This document shows, one piece after another, positions 23,634-35,832 of a stretch of 64,000 nucleotides of DNA (within the stretch, counting starts at the first letter, position 1; each line of letters begins with the position of its first letter). Location: NCBI GenBank assembly GCA_000697355.1, contig JNEN01001212.1, positions 248,001-312,000 on the forward strand, in the 5' to 3' direction. A program made the translations under genes and the position numbers. Source of the stretch: Syncephalastrum monosporum B8922. Taxonomy: Eukaryota; Mucoromycota; Mucoromycetes; Mucorales; Syncephalastraceae. A model generated the notes under the pieces. The model made no database searches, was not told where the DNA came from, and saw only the letters and a program-made list of their open reading frames with translations.

Positions 23634-25829
23634 CTAGTGCTCAATATCTTCCCACGCGTTCAAGTCCCAATTCCGGCCCTTGACATCGGCCAGCTCCTTC
23701 TCGGTCATCACAGACCCAGTCGTGAAGTAGCCAGATGCGACCTTGGCGTCGATTTCGACTCTACATGGGGAATATTTAGCATGGACACGCCAGGCTGGGA
23801 TACAAATGCCAAACGTACCGAGAGTCCTCAGGGATCATTTCTTCCGGAATAGGCACGCGCTCCAGAATAGGAATACCTGCACCCACGATAGCGTCATGTT
23901 TCTACATAGGATCAATTCCAGCGTGTGAGCCATGGCATCATCATGGATTAGATAAGCGAGGTCAGAGATAGACTTACCATATTGGACATGGACTAGAGTC
24001 GCGTAAGGAAAGAAGTGGAAGTTAGAAGCTGCATTGCGGCCGGACATGGGTGGATAGAGCTGAGCTTACCATCATACGATCAATCTTTTGGATACCGAGC
24101 CAGTGCAAGACATCAGGCATCAAGGCTTGGAAGCGCATGTCCTTGACACCAGCAATGCATTCGGTGCGCAGGAAGTAATGGGCAGCCGTGTCACCGCCCG
24201 CCTGTCGTTTCCCTGGCAAAACGCGTTAAACCCGTCTCGTTGCATTCTAAACAGACACACTTACGAGCGTTGTAGACGAGGTACTTTGTCACCTCACCCA
24301 GCGCACGACCTTCTTTGCGGACTACAAATCATTCTCGAGACATCAGTCCATTCATCCTTATAATGTTTCTTTGCGATGGAACTCACAGTAAACGATAACG
24401 CCAACGCCGCCCTGCTGGGCTTGCTTGACGCATTCCTCGATACCATAAATGAGGTAGGGGCGGCAGGTACAGATATCACTGCCAAACACGTCCGAGCCGT
24501 TGCACTCGTCGTGGACACGCAAGGTGAGTTTCTTGGAGGGATCTAAAAATGGATCGTCAGAGACATGATATTACTCGGGCTGGCTTTCATTACCTGAAAT
24601 GTAGGCAGGATTGCCAAAGACATACACGCTGATACCACCAATGGGCGGCAGATAGACTTTCAGATCGGGCCGAGTGATAAGCTCGGGATACATTCCTCCG
24701 GTGTCCTCGAAAAGAGCGCGGCGCAAGAGACCTTCATCGATGCCGAAGCGCTCAGCGACGCCGGGCAGATACCACACCGGCTCGACGGCTGCCTTGCTCA
24801 CCGACAGATCGCCTCGATCATTGACGACAATCTTGCCATCCACTTGGAGTGTGCCCTTCTTGACCGACATTTCCATCTCGGCCATGGTCATGTGGGCCTT
24901 GGTCACAGCAATGGTGGGTCTGATCAAATGTATCATCATATCTGTGTAAGCCTCGGCAGCACGATACTCCCTAGCTCTTGCTCTTGCTCTTCCTCTTATT
25001 TTGTAAATTACCTGACATCCAGGCCTCGATCGAATTCTTCCTTGTACAGCTGAGGAGCCATGTGACCAAACGGGTCGAGCGAGACAATCTTGGCCGGGTC
25101 AAACCAGGACGGGTGAGGACCGATTTTAAAGGCGGGCTCGGTCATATCAAAGTTGGGCCGGTGGTTGCTGGGCAGGTCGCCAATCGCGGTTGCCAACGCA
25201 CGGTACACGCAGTACGAACCACCATAGGCGCCAATCGCGTTCCTGGCATAGACGCGATCGGCATGAGTATTTTGCATTTCACATTCGAGTCACACAGCAG
25301 CTGCCACCCGCCTTACCTCTTTTTGATGCTATCCGGGTGACGCGAGGCCACGACAGGGCCGCGTGTTTTATGGTCGCTCGCGCCCCATTGGAGGTCCACA
25401 GGCTGGATACCGTGCTGCCCAGGGTAGGCTAGTCATGCGAAAAAAGAAAAAAAAATAATCAGGCACGAACCGTACGCTTAGGATGCATCCGCACTTACTA
25501 GTAAGGATAACACGGTGAGGGTATACGGCGCCATTGGCCATGGCGCTGGCCGGCGTCGCCATGGGTGAGATCTTGGGTGGGGACTCAGAGGGGGTCTGGG
25601 CAACCGCAGGTGGCAGAGCGGTGAGAGCGCTCTTGGGAGAAATAGGCTTTTGGGCTTGTGTAAGCTGCTCGACCTGTTGAAACAAACAAACAGAAGAGGG
25701 TTCAGCTCTCTTAGAAATGGAAAAAGGGCACAGAAGACGTACCTGAGCACTCAGACGCTGCTGGTCATGGTGCATGGCTTCCACCGTCTCTAGAAGCTGC
25801 TTGAGGATAGGCTCGTCCGCGAATGTCAT
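23634..25829 (-). CDS. URC1: GTP cyclohydrolase II-like uracil catabolism protein Urc1
   Basis: In the fungal URC route (defined in Lachancea kluyveri) Urc1 is a GTP cyclohydrolase II relative needed to use uracil as nitrogen source, distinct from riboflavin synthesis. The protein begins MTFADEPILKQLLETVEAMH (short coiled coil) and a Pro/Ser linker, then RGPVVASRHPDSIKKR, NAIGAYGGSYCVYRALATAI, KIGPHPSWFDPAKIVSLDPF, and the cyclohydrolase core RVHDECNGSDVFGSDICTCR with the three cysteines that bind zinc in this family, followed by QQGGVGVIVY, RKEGRALGEVTKYLVYN, RQAGGDTAAHYF and MPDVLHWLGIQKIDR. The long N-terminal domain and the C-terminal TGSVMTEKELADVKGRNWDL fit Urc1 rather than Rib1. About nine short exons. 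Divergent from the UPRT gene. Confidence 0.85.
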
Positions 25830-26215
25830 CCAGAAAAAAAGAGGAAAAGAGAAAGAGAGAAAGAGAAAAAGAAAAGAAAGAGAAACAAGTGATGGAAGGA
25901 GGGGTGTAAGACGGAAAGGTGCTCCATTTTTAAAGGGTTTTTTCTCTCTCTCTTTTTTTTTTTTTTATTTTTCTCCTTGGTATACGTCAATCCAGTTGGT
26001 ATAACTCTTATGCACACATTGGTCCCGTGTGACCCAAACACCTGATAACGCTGTACCCTCTACTTTCAATCCTCAAACGATCCAAAACACACAACCACGG
26101 CTCTATCTTTCGCTTGTTATAAAGCCAACTGTTTTTATTTCTTTCTATCTCTTCTCTTCTATCTCTTTCCCTCTCTCTCTTTTCCTTCTTTTTCATCGTT
26201 TACCTATTCAGTATC
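25830..26215. promoter_or_regulatory. Shared divergent promoter, URC1 / UPRT
   Basis: A 386-bp interval between two start codons, with A/G- and T-rich runs (about 25826-25890 and 25935-25975) and a long TC-rich leader before the UPRT start. Sharing one promoter between two uracil genes suggests joint control; no specific factor site is recognised. Confidence 0.6.
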
Positions 26216-27225
26216 ATGACAGCGACACTCCACCCAAGCACTCATCCCTTGGTCGCAATCAAGCTTTCGCAATTACGCGATGCCGCGAATGGACCCAAGG
26301 TGGTACGCGAGCTGGTGCGCGACTTGGCTGGCATGCTTGCCTATGAAGCCTCGGCGGACATGACCGTCGTGAATGATAAGATAGTGCGTGACATTTGATG
26401 AGAATGCGGGAACTCCACGTGCCGGATAGTCATTGACCTTCTTCACTCTTCTTAGGCAAAGACGCAGTACGAAGAGTACACCACGACAGAGCTCAAGGAT
26501 CGTGTTGCGCTCGTGCCTGTCTTGCGATCGGGTTTGGGCCTCGTGGATGGTAAGAATGAAACGGAGGGAATATACCTTGTATTTTATCCTTCGTGGGTAG
26601 CGTGATGGCTCACCTGCATGCATATGCCTCTGATTTCCATTCCAATTCCATAGGGTTCTTGAACTTGTTCCCTGACGCGCATGTCCACCACCTCGGCATT
26701 TACCGTGAGAAGGTATGTCTGCATAATGCATGAGGCCTGTCCTCGCCTCTTCATTGGTGGATATAAACCCTTCATATTTGCATTAGTCCACATACATGCC
26801 TGTCGAGTATTACAACAAGCTGCCCGCCCGCCCCAATGTTGATACCTGCTTTGTACTGGATCCCATGGTCGCTACAGGTAAAAGAGAAAATATACCGGGG
26901 CCATTTGTTATTTACTGACAATCATGCATGCGCTATTTAAGGCAACACGGCAGTCGCCGCCATCAGCATGGTCAAAGACTGGGGTATGCCAGGCGATCAA
27001 ATCAAATTTATTGCTGTGCTTGGCGTAAGTAGTAGACACGTACCATTCTGGCTCTCTTACTGACTGTTGACAAACTCCTAGTCTGAACAAGGCCTCCGGC
27101 ATGTGGCAGAAGAGCACCCGGATGTCCATATTTACGTAGCCGGTGTCGATAAGGAGCTGGATGACAATGGTTATATTCGACCGGGTCTTGGCGACTCGGG
27201 CGACAGACTTTTCAACACTTTCTGA
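26216..27225 (+). CDS. FUR1: Uracil phosphoribosyltransferase
   Basis: Converts uracil plus PRPP to UMP; UPRT is also a component of the URC uracil pathway in yeasts. The protein starts [20 protein letters not shown] and shows [39 protein letters not shown], the PRPP-binding loop [60 protein letters not shown] and the terminal [11 protein letters not shown], the classic UPRT end. Five exons with short introns (about 26382-26456, 26549-26653, 26714-26786, 26877-26939 and 27027-27080). Length near 210 aa is normal. The head-to-head neighbour is URC1 and the STRA6-like gene follows on the same strand. Confidence 0.92.
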
Positions 27226-27519
27226 AAAGAGGGCCATCGTCTGGTTTGGGGTTCAGGGAATGAGAATTCCTTTTGATCATGATGATTTTCTGGGTGCTCC
27301 TTATTTTACATCTTCAATTTCCCTTTGCGATACACCTTTAGCGTTCATATATACACACACAACATACTTGTTCCTTTTCTTACTCTCTTTTCTTTTTGCG
27401 TACATAAAGACCTATGCTTGACATACCAATTTTTTTATTGCTTGTGCTGAAAGTATACAGTGTCACTGCGGGTAAAACACAAATAAAGATAAAAGAGGAA
27501 GGTTGCCTGATATGCTGAT

Positions 27520-30500
27520 GTGAACGTTACACAACCGTTATCATTATCATTATCAGACGCGTTCGCGACACAGTGTTGGGAAACGCTCAATGGGTATTGC
27601 CATGCCTGTTTTCGCTATCCAGTCACTCACAATTCACATATACATGTGCACAGGAAGCAAAATCTTCTGACCGACGGTCTCTGCCAACAGATAAACCAAG
27701 TGTCGGGCGGGTGGCAAACGTATCAGACTGATGACTGGGTCTACTACGAACAGCAATATGGTATAATGAGCTATAATAATCCAAACTCGTGAAACCTTAA
27801 TTCTCTCTTCTGCCCAGTGAACGTATCTATGACCGAGCACGTATTTTCGTTTGCCACAGGTAAGGGTTTCGAGTAGCCCTTACATTACATACTCTTATCT
27901 AATCCTAGCTCCTGTTTTTTCTTGCCCTGCTTTTCGCATCATATCATGTATCTTCGCACAGTCGGCGGTTGCTGTGCTCCGAACCGGTGGAAGCCGACCA
28001 CGAGCGTGTATCAGGATGATGGCCGGACTTTTGCTGATACGGGCAACAAGGTCGTGGGTATCGCCGATGCACCACTCCTCCAAACTATATCCATTGAAAC
28101 ACGATATATGCGCTACTTTGTGGATGACCACGCCATGGTAACCTATCAAAAAATATAACGGAATTGGGTCTCGGCACTTGTCACAGAAAATTCACACGGT
28201 ACTGTACGATAGAACCTGACCCTGATTCCATCGGTACAGTTTGCCGACAAACAAGCCCTCCTATACAGTTTGGGCTATGATCGTGCTGCCATCATCAATT
28301 ATGTCTTTTACGACGAATTTCATCGAATTCTCGCGAACCAATCCACGGGTGTGACCCGACACGCCCCTGGCATTGCCGACACCACTCTACCACCCAAAAC
28401 GCGTTTTATTGTAAGCTCTTAAAAAGTATTCACCCACCGCCACTGAGGAGTTGTATTCACCAATTTTCCAAAAGCGGCTTTCATTCTACGGGTCGCGCGC
28501 CAACCCGATATGCTTCACATACATCTATGCAGGCATCTACGTGGACCGTGATGCGGCCACAGTGACCAAGGTGTGCTCGACGCGTAAGTGAATGGCAGAC
28601 GGCTTTCCAGGACAGCACACGCTTATTCCTTTTGTATGCCAGTGGCAAGCATCTTTCAGTATCTTGCCCTTTTCAATTTCATTCTTGTGCCTGTTATTTT
28701 TGGCGCCATGACTCTGCTCTTTAAATCATTTCACTTCCCTCCGCAAGTGTCAAAAGTCATATCTGTGTTCTATTCAAAACACTAACCTGCTTCTATGCCA
28801 TGTAGACCTCTCCGCTTTTTATGCAGACAGCCATCGCACCCGATGCTGCTGTGTATTTTTGTCATGATGGGGTCCTTTATCTTCAGCCAGGCTTGGAATT
28901 TGATAAATTCCCAAGAAAGCATTTTTGATGAGTGGCTGCCACGGGCTGTCAAAATCATTGGTTAGTGAAATCCACGCGCACATGTACCTTTATGCTCATG
29001 CATATTTCGTTATTTGAAGAGCTTTTCGTGTCCTTCTTCTTATATGCGGTCTATTTTTATCCTGTAAGCATAAACTTACCGACTTGGACGATATCCTGAC
29101 GCATTATTATGGAATTAGGTCTTTCTCTGTTTTCAGGCAAGCTACCGATCGCGGCTCGCCAATATCCTCGGTAAGCAGTCGATACTTTTCTACCGCATGA
29201 TAAGACGAAGATAGCTCATGTGTCTCCTTATAGGTTGCTACTCCACGGCCGTTCTCTTTGGTCTTCGCGTTGTCGTTGACCTTCCCGCATTTGTCATCAC
29301 CTATGCGCGCGACGTGCCCTTTTTGGTGCTCTCTGTCGCCGCATCTGTGCCCGCCATCCTCGCCTACTTTGCTGTGCTCTTGTTCTTTTTGATCCGTGTC
29401 TTCACCTATCAGAACTGCGACCTATGTCATATGGAGAACCAGGAGGTACGCGACATTGAAGAACAATATGTTCGGCATCTCTTCTCCATCCGCGAATCCA
29501 ATTACAAGGTCAGCCAAAAAAAAATCTTGTGGTCTCCGTTCGAGTAGCTCATATCATGATGTTCCTTATCGTGCAGCGTAAGCTCTGGCAATCATGGACA
29601 CGGCGCATTTGGGCCTGGGTGACAAAAGACATTTGGCGCTTCTCCTTCAAGCAGGCCTTCACGAAAGCGTCTCTCAAAACAGGTGTCTATCGTATCTTCG
29701 GTACCCATCCTCTTGTGCGGTAGGTGGATGATCGTAGCTTGTATTATTCCCCCCCCCCAATGCCTACGTGCACACTGACGTGTCTGGTTTACCTGCAGAA
29801 TTCCTTTTATCGTTAAGGCCGCCCTGACGCTTTTGATTTACTGCTTGATCCAGCTTGCAAGTATATGGCTTTTTCCTCGATGTAGCCCTGTCCTTAATAA
29901 TGACTTTTATTTTGATATGTAGATTCCAGTTCTGCTTGTGGAGTTCATTGGCGTCGGTGGCATTGTGCCGACACATATCTGTGCTTGGTCTCCATACTTG
30001 TCACTGCTTCAGTATACACCCAACCCTATGGCCTTTGCGAAGAAATCCATGATACTCATGCAGATAGCCACGTGCTTTGCTACTGTTGGCGGTGGTGTAT
30101 GTGAGTACATATCAGTGGCTGAGAAGGCGAGAGGCTTTCATGCATTAAATATACTTTAGTCTGCCTGATCTACTCCTTGGGTATTTTGCGGCGCGTTACA
30201 AAGGATATCCGGCGTCTGCGTCGAGGCGACTATGTGCTTTTCAAAGGAAAGAAGGAGAACAGGTGTGTACGCTTATGAAGGAGGTCGATCGGCTCACTTC
30301 GCATTATGATAGCATTGATTTAGACGACGCAATCCGGTTTCTCGGTGTCTGTGTTGGCTTTGGTAAGATCAATACGTGTTGTAGATGATATAAAAGCGCT
30401 AAAACGAATACTATAGGTTTTACAGGCACTCTGTATTCGATGGTGGAAATCAGTCTAATTGGGACGGCCATTGCCATGCTGATTCAGCTCGATTTGCTTC

Positions 30501-31353
30501 GTGAGGCTCTTATTCAACATGTGGGATATGGTAAATAGGTCAGAAAGCACGACAGAATACACTAAATAATCTGGCTTCATAGGTATCTTTTTCATGAGTT
30601 TCTTCATTGCTTTACTGGTTCAACTGGTTCAAAAGCGTATCACGGGCCTTATTTTCATCAAATCCAACTCGCGCCTCAGCATTCAGAACCGTGCACCGCT
30701 CTTGCATTACTGGTTCTTTATGATGTTCACGTCCATGACGCGTGCCTTGACGTCCTATATTATCCGTACCCTAAAGCTTCTGCTGCGATACCCATTCTTC
30801 AGCTTGCGCGTGGATCGGAATGCCGAGACGTGGTCTGTCCGGCGCGGTGATGGCGGTAAGCTCTCGTTCAGTGCATCGCACCCTTTTGTATGCCATATGC
30901 TGACAAGGACCTCTTTCTTTCAGGCTTTGTTGGTTACTGTGGCATGGTGGGTCTCGAATCGGTATCCCACTATCATAAACTCACTTTTGGAAGTCAGCTT
31001 CTCGCAGAGCATGAGTACAACAATCCCGTCATGCTAGTCTTCCTAGAATGTATCCTCCACTGTTGGAAGAAACGCCCACCTACGGGCGTCGTCCGTTCCT
31101 CCTCAAATCGGCTCTGCCGTCACCATTCGGAAAAGGACGACACCGAAAGTCACTGGGGTTTTACGCAGGTTTTTCCACGCGATGTGTCATCTCAGCGAGC
31201 AAGAACGCGATGGTTTTTGGCATACACGCTCATACAAAATCCGATGGTAACTACGCCTGCCCATCGAAATAGTAGTTTCTCATTGAAATTTCATAGCTGC
31301 GTAAGTGGCGGAAACATGCCATCGAAGCTAGAAAGGAAAGAAATAAGAAATGA
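27520..31353 (+). CDS. STRA6-like multi-pass membrane protein
   Basis: STRA6 is the vertebrate cell-surface receptor that moves retinol across membranes. The C-terminal part matches it: NRAPLLHYWFFMMFTSMTRA, GYCGMVGLESVSHYHKL and the terminal TRWFLAYTLIQNPM then LRKWRKHAI, parallel to the RWGLAYTLLHNP type end of STRA6. About 15 short exons restore one frame (e.g. ENS|IDLDDAIRFLGVCVGFGFTG across the intron at about 30262-30310). The protein has a Cys-containing N-terminal extracellular-like region of about 200 residues (GGCCAPNRW, ICFTYIYAGIYVD), then about nine membrane segments (SIFQYLALFNFILVPVIFG, LLCIFVMMGSFIFSQAWNL, ILAYFAVLLFFLIRVF and others). The exact start is uncertain; 27520 is the first in-frame ATG. 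Function in a fungus is inferred, perhaps apocarotenoid uptake. Confidence 0.72.
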
Positions 31354-31379
31354 ACAGGAATAAAGCCATTTCTTTATAT

Positions 31380-31700
31380 GCAGTAATTGTGAGACGAAGC
31401 CTGGCTAAACCAGCTGAGCCAGCTGAAGCGCTGACTGGACCAGAACAGCTTTTGCCGAAAACATGAGCTTAGATTTTGCTATAAGTGAGCTGATAACTGA
31501 ACCAAACCAACCCAAGGTGAAGCAGCTGAAACAGCTGATTGTTATCGACGACGTTGAGACGAGGCTGACAATGCTGACGACGTTGGGACGTCGCGTAAAC
31601 AGATAAAACTTTCGCCGAAAATATGAGCTAGAAACTCCACCACGTCAGCTTTTGCTTAGAGCTGAAGGCTGAAAGTTGAATCAGATCAAGCTTTGATGAG
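31380..31700. repeat. AGCTGA-rich degenerate repeat, left block
   Basis: CAGCTGA/AGCTGAA words recur many times (about 31405-31560) together with CTTTTGCCGAAAACATGAGCT-like words. A similar block lies at about 35515-35640, on the other side of the C2H2 locus. Confidence 0.5.
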
Positions 31701-31824
31701 ATATGACCTGGACCTGGCAGCGCGAATTATGCAGATCATTTGTGGCGCTGTTATGTATTTGACGCGACCCGAAACCTCTTTATTAATGGAAAGGTAATTT
31801 GCGCGTGTAACCGCTCGTACTTGT

Positions 31825-33515
31825 TCATTGTCTTCTCCATGCATCAGGATCAATCATCCTGCGTAGCTGTCGGTCGGTGAGCGTTTGAGAGTGGCGGTCA
31901 TAACCGTGATCCTCTTGGCGGGCAGCTTGCTCGAAACTTGTCATAATGGCCATCACCGTGTCCAATTCTCCCAAAAATGGCACGATTTCCTCTAGGACTG
32001 AGGGGAAGCGGAGTTGCGCGACCTCGCACATTAGGTACAGGTCTGGTTGGGCGCGAACGAGAATGTAAAAGGTCCCGGTGGTTCCTATATCAGAAAGTAA
32101 ATTGTTGGGATACTGCCATTGCTCTTGACCATCAAACGCACGAACTACTAACCTACTACAGTAAACCCTATTGCTAATCTGGCTCTGTTGCGGTCCGAGG
32201 CATCTTTTGCCGTAAGTCCGACCTGGATGAGGTCCCTGGCAATCAATGCATGGTTCGGCGCCAGGTGGTGTGCTTTGACGGCTCCACATCCAATACATGC
32301 GCCAAGTGCTGCTCCATGAACAATGTCCAGAGATGCAAGATGCCTTGCGGTGTCATCATCGCCGGCATTAGTCCTATGGAAGCCATATCATATTGGATCG
32401 TAAATACTAAAGTCAACTCGAATTTGGCGGGTTTGATTCACGTTACCACCGCAAAAGGAAGCCGGCGTCCAAATCCTCAAACAGAGGCTGAAAGATTGAC
32501 TGCACAATTCTTGTGATCAACTCCACCTTTAAGAGCTCATCCCAGATGGCATATCGAGGTAAATGCTCTAGTCTATTGATTTCAATAATGAATTAGTAAC
32601 ACTGTATGACTCTCACTATCTTCCCCAGTCACCCTCCCCCCAGGGGAAATTCAGTTATCCGAAACTCACATATTCCTGATGACGAACAGCACTCTGTTGG
32701 TTGGTGTCCAAGTGGAGCCTTCCATCAATGCCGTGATCTCCCTGGAGGCATACACACGCGTGTACGGTCCTTCGTAGTTGGGTGTATCCTAGTACAACAG
32801 AACGAGTTCGTTCGTCAGTTGATTTCTTTGAATCAAGGGCGGCATGTATCTCACCAAAGGCTCTAAGCGGATAAAACGCTCTAGAATTTGTCTCACTGAA
32901 TCAAGGATATTATTCGGGAATTGATGGCGACGCGGAACGATATTGGCTGTCAGAGTAGCATCCAAGAGCTGCTCACATATCTCAAGGTCAATGTATTCAT
33001 GGAGATCTGCATGAGTGCGGCCGCGTTGCAGAAGCAGGACACCCGATAGCGCCAAGATATGCTGAACGTGCCCCTCCAATGTCAACACCTTTGGAACTTG
33101 CTCGGCTCTTGCTTTGGCCGCAAGCTGGAAGCGGTAAAACGGCTCAGAAACGTCCACACCTCGGAATATGAGTCGATCATTAGCGGCTGGCGGTGGAGGA
33201 AAATCAGTGGGAAAAATATTGATTGGATCACGAATAGGTTCGCAGACAAGGCCATGCTCGCCCTTGACGTGTCTGGTAAAGTCCCAGGCGTTCTCAAGCG
33301 TCGAAATGCATATAAAACAAAGAAAGCCTGCTTCTGTTTGCTCGGTTAGAACATTGCCTATGTTATCAATTCGACGTTAGAAGTGTAAAAAAAGCTATGC
33401 TGATATGAGACTCACCGACAGCGACAACAGACACATGTTCTTCCACTGTGTGCTTGTTGTCTTGATATCTGGTCCGGAAATATCTACCGCAATATCTGCA
33501 ACCAGTGTACTCCAT
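31825..33515 (-). CDS. Two-C2H2-finger protein of an expanded local family
   Basis: An apparently intact gene; function unknown. It begins MEYTGCRYCGRYFRTRYQDN with a first C-X2-C-X12-H-X4-H finger, and after a 58-bp intron a second finger CFICISTLENAWDFTRHVKG (C-X2-C-X12-H). It continues with LTLEGHVQHILALSGVLLLQ, IVPRRHQFPNNILDSVRQIL, RNILEHLPRYAIWDELLKVE, LLRWTNAGDDDTARHLASLD, ARDLIQVGLTAKDASDRNRA and ends DRQLRRMIDPDAWRRQ. Five exons; every GT-AG junction keeps the frame, a sign of selection. ATG 33617 is an in-frame alternative start. Broken relatives occur at 6785-7174 and 42160-42922. Tandem, unusually spaced fingers suggest nucleic-acid binding, but a TE-derived or immunity-like role cannot be excluded. 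Confidence 0.65.
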
Positions 33516-33740
33516 TTGGGTAGAGTAAAGCAAAGAAGAACGGGAAAAATAAGATACCGTCTTATATAGAGGTCTTTTAAGCAGCGTCCTATTCATTTCA
33601 TTGTTCATCAACTGCATGACTACTTTTTCATCATTTCACAAATTTCTCAAGCGCGTGTTTAGAGCAAACGCATTATCGTTCATTCATTGTTCCAGCCTGC
33701 ACTTATTCGTCCATGAAGCAACTTCCTTCTTTTTATTTTT

Positions 33741-34216
33741 TCATTGACTGACCATTTTCAGCAGCAAATTGATTTCTTTACTGGATAAACCCCTCTTGTC
33801 TTTATTCATTACTTCCAGTAAGCATAACACCATTAGAGAATATTTAAGATATGTTATAAGCCCCATGCCCTCATTCACCTTTTCACTTGATGCAGTAATC
33901 AATGCCTGATGTCCAATCCAATGCAACTCTTCAAAACACATATCTTCAGACTCATATCGCGAGGTTATGGCATTGATGAAATATGCCACTTTTGGATTTG
34001 GGTGACGGGGAATGGAGCACGGTGATACGCTCACTCCCTCTCGAACCCTGCACTCACCCCTTGTTTCTAAATAAGAATCGTTTCAAACAAGAGCTTTCTC
34101 GTGTAACTGTCTCTTCCTTTCTTTATACTGATTACACTGCTCTTCTGGATGCCTTCACCGAGGGCGAATTGAAGTATAAAAAGATGTCAAGGGTAGAATA
34201 TAATTTGGTCAATTGA
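33741..34216. other. Doubtful ORFs of unknown origin
   Basis: A plus-strand frame 33983-34216 (77 aa, ... LPLEPCTHPLFLNKNRFKQE ...) and an overlapping minus-strand frame 33741-34034 (97 aa) occur. The plus-strand peptide has protein-like composition and stop codons just upstream, so it may be a relic of a longer gene. No family recognised. Confidence 0.25.
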
Positions 34217-35010
34217 CAATGACGCAACGTGCTGCACATGGCCAGTAACCAGCTTTTGGAACCATGCAAAGAAGTGTCGTCCTTTATCCGCAAGGCTAAA
34301 GCGTTGAAGGCCGTGGATGTACCTAAACTAATGCGTCTGTATGGGTTTTTTACTTTTTGTGCTATGGGAAAATGAGGGCCTTACATAGCTATTCAGCTCT
34401 CATCATCTGTCTAATTTTCACATTTGATATACTACGTCGTTATTAAGGTGCGAAGTGAAGCAAGTCAATCTTATACCGAGATGTTTAGGAATACCTCCCC
34501 CTCCGGGGACAAGCACTTAGAGGAATGAAGTAGTCTGTAGAGAGGTAGCGACAAAGCTACCCAAAAACGATGATGTGAGATGTGACAGCTTGCTATTGTT
34601 CAAATCGCCCTTAATTTAGAAGCGAGGGTGAGCGCGAGAGACACGGAGGGATGAGCGTATCCATTACCATGGAGGAGGGTTAGACACGTGTTACTAATGC
34701 AGCGCCAATGTTAATACAATGGAATGTTTATCTCGGTATAAGCTCAGGAACGAACAAGCTAGACCTTTCTATTATATTCCCTCCCCCTGTTTTACACATA
34801 TATTCTACACAAATAGTTTGTGTGTATAGCGTATTCAAGTATTCAAGTGCCTGTACATACGTACATTTTCTAGCGCGACTGCATCCTAGCATCAGATGCA
34901 TTGTTAGTACGGCTCACGTGCTTATAAAACCCAAAGGAATGACGAAGCTCATGTGATTGTCGGTACTGCCTTGGGGAATTGTTTTCCAGTAAGCTTTCGC
35001 GTTCCTCTGA
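34217..35010. other. Intergenic stretch without a supported gene
   Basis: AT-rich sequence with only short ORFs and no recognisable repeat or RNA gene. Confidence 0.4.
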
Positions 35011-35403
35011 CTATAATCCATCCTTCTTACCTACTGGATATGTACTGTTAGCTGCCAGCAATTCATAATTTGAGACGTAGGCCTCGGGCTGTGCACGCTT
35101 GAGCTGAGCAGAAATACACAAGCCATCGGCAAAGAGATACTCAGCCTCCCTCCTCTTCAAATCCGGTCTTACAGAACATTTGGAGACCAGACAGCACGCA
35201 AAAATATGTCGTCCGTATGCGCCCCGAAAGAGAGGTTGATGTAGGTTCGTGCTTGCACGAGTCATGTCTGCGACAACGGACCCTATCCCTGGCGAGTAGT
35301 ATGTTCCGCCCGAAAAAGCAGATGCGCCGTGCAAGCGCTTCAGCAATGATGCCGTAGACTTAGTCGAGTGGCAAGGTGAATATTTTGCGCGCATATTATT
35401 CAA
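35011..35403 (-). CDS. Hypothetical 130-aa ORF
   Basis: One open frame from an ATG at 35403 containing CHSTKSTASLLKRLHGASAF, PGIGSVVADMTRASTN and FACCLVSKCSVRPDLKRREA. No signal peptide or membrane segment. The composition is protein-like but no family is recognised, and it lies among degenerate repeats, so it may be a remnant of a larger or mobile gene. Confidence 0.3.
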   Translation of the reverse strand: MNNMRAKYSPCHSTKSTASLLKRLHGASAFSGGTYYSPGIGSVVADMTRASTNLHQPLFRGAYGRHIFACCLVSKCSVRPDLKRREAEYLFADGLCISAQLKRAQPEAYVSNYELLAANSTYPVGKKDGL

Positions 35404-35514
35404 GGTAAACTTTGATTGTTACTTGCGAATCATTGTGCTACAGGCTGGTCCCTGTGCCTTGAAGCAGCTTGCGCGCATCAAGTAATGGGTTGTAAAATAA
35501 GCTCATTAAATTGA

Positions 35515-35640
35515 ATCCGACCAGCTTTTGGCTGAAAATATCGGCTCGAGCTGATTCAGTTCAGCTTTTGCCGGTAGCTGAAAGCCGAAAGCTGACCACA
35601 AGCTAAGGAAGTCAGAAGTATCAAGTCAGCTACATACCTG
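35515..35640. repeat. AGCTGA-rich degenerate repeat, right block
   Basis: Words such as CAGCTTTTGGCTGAAAATAT, CAGCTTTTGCCGGTAGCTGA and GCCGAAAGCTGACC echo the block at 31380-31700. Possible partner of that block. Confidence 0.5.
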
Positions 35641-35832
35641 TGCATAACCTCATATTTTCTTAGGAACTCAAGTAGGGTACCATGTCGTTGTAGCCCATGG
35701 AGAAACATTTCGGGAAGGATAGAACCAATTACTGACGTTCACAAAATATATACGCTACGTTATATGTACAATTTCACTACTACAGCTACGCGACCTGACA
35801 GATAGTAAGGGTCTTTCCTACTTATACAATGG

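Noticed and set aside
24674..25340. Plus-strand ORFs across URC1
   Set aside because: They are antisense shadows of the conserved cyclohydrolase exons.
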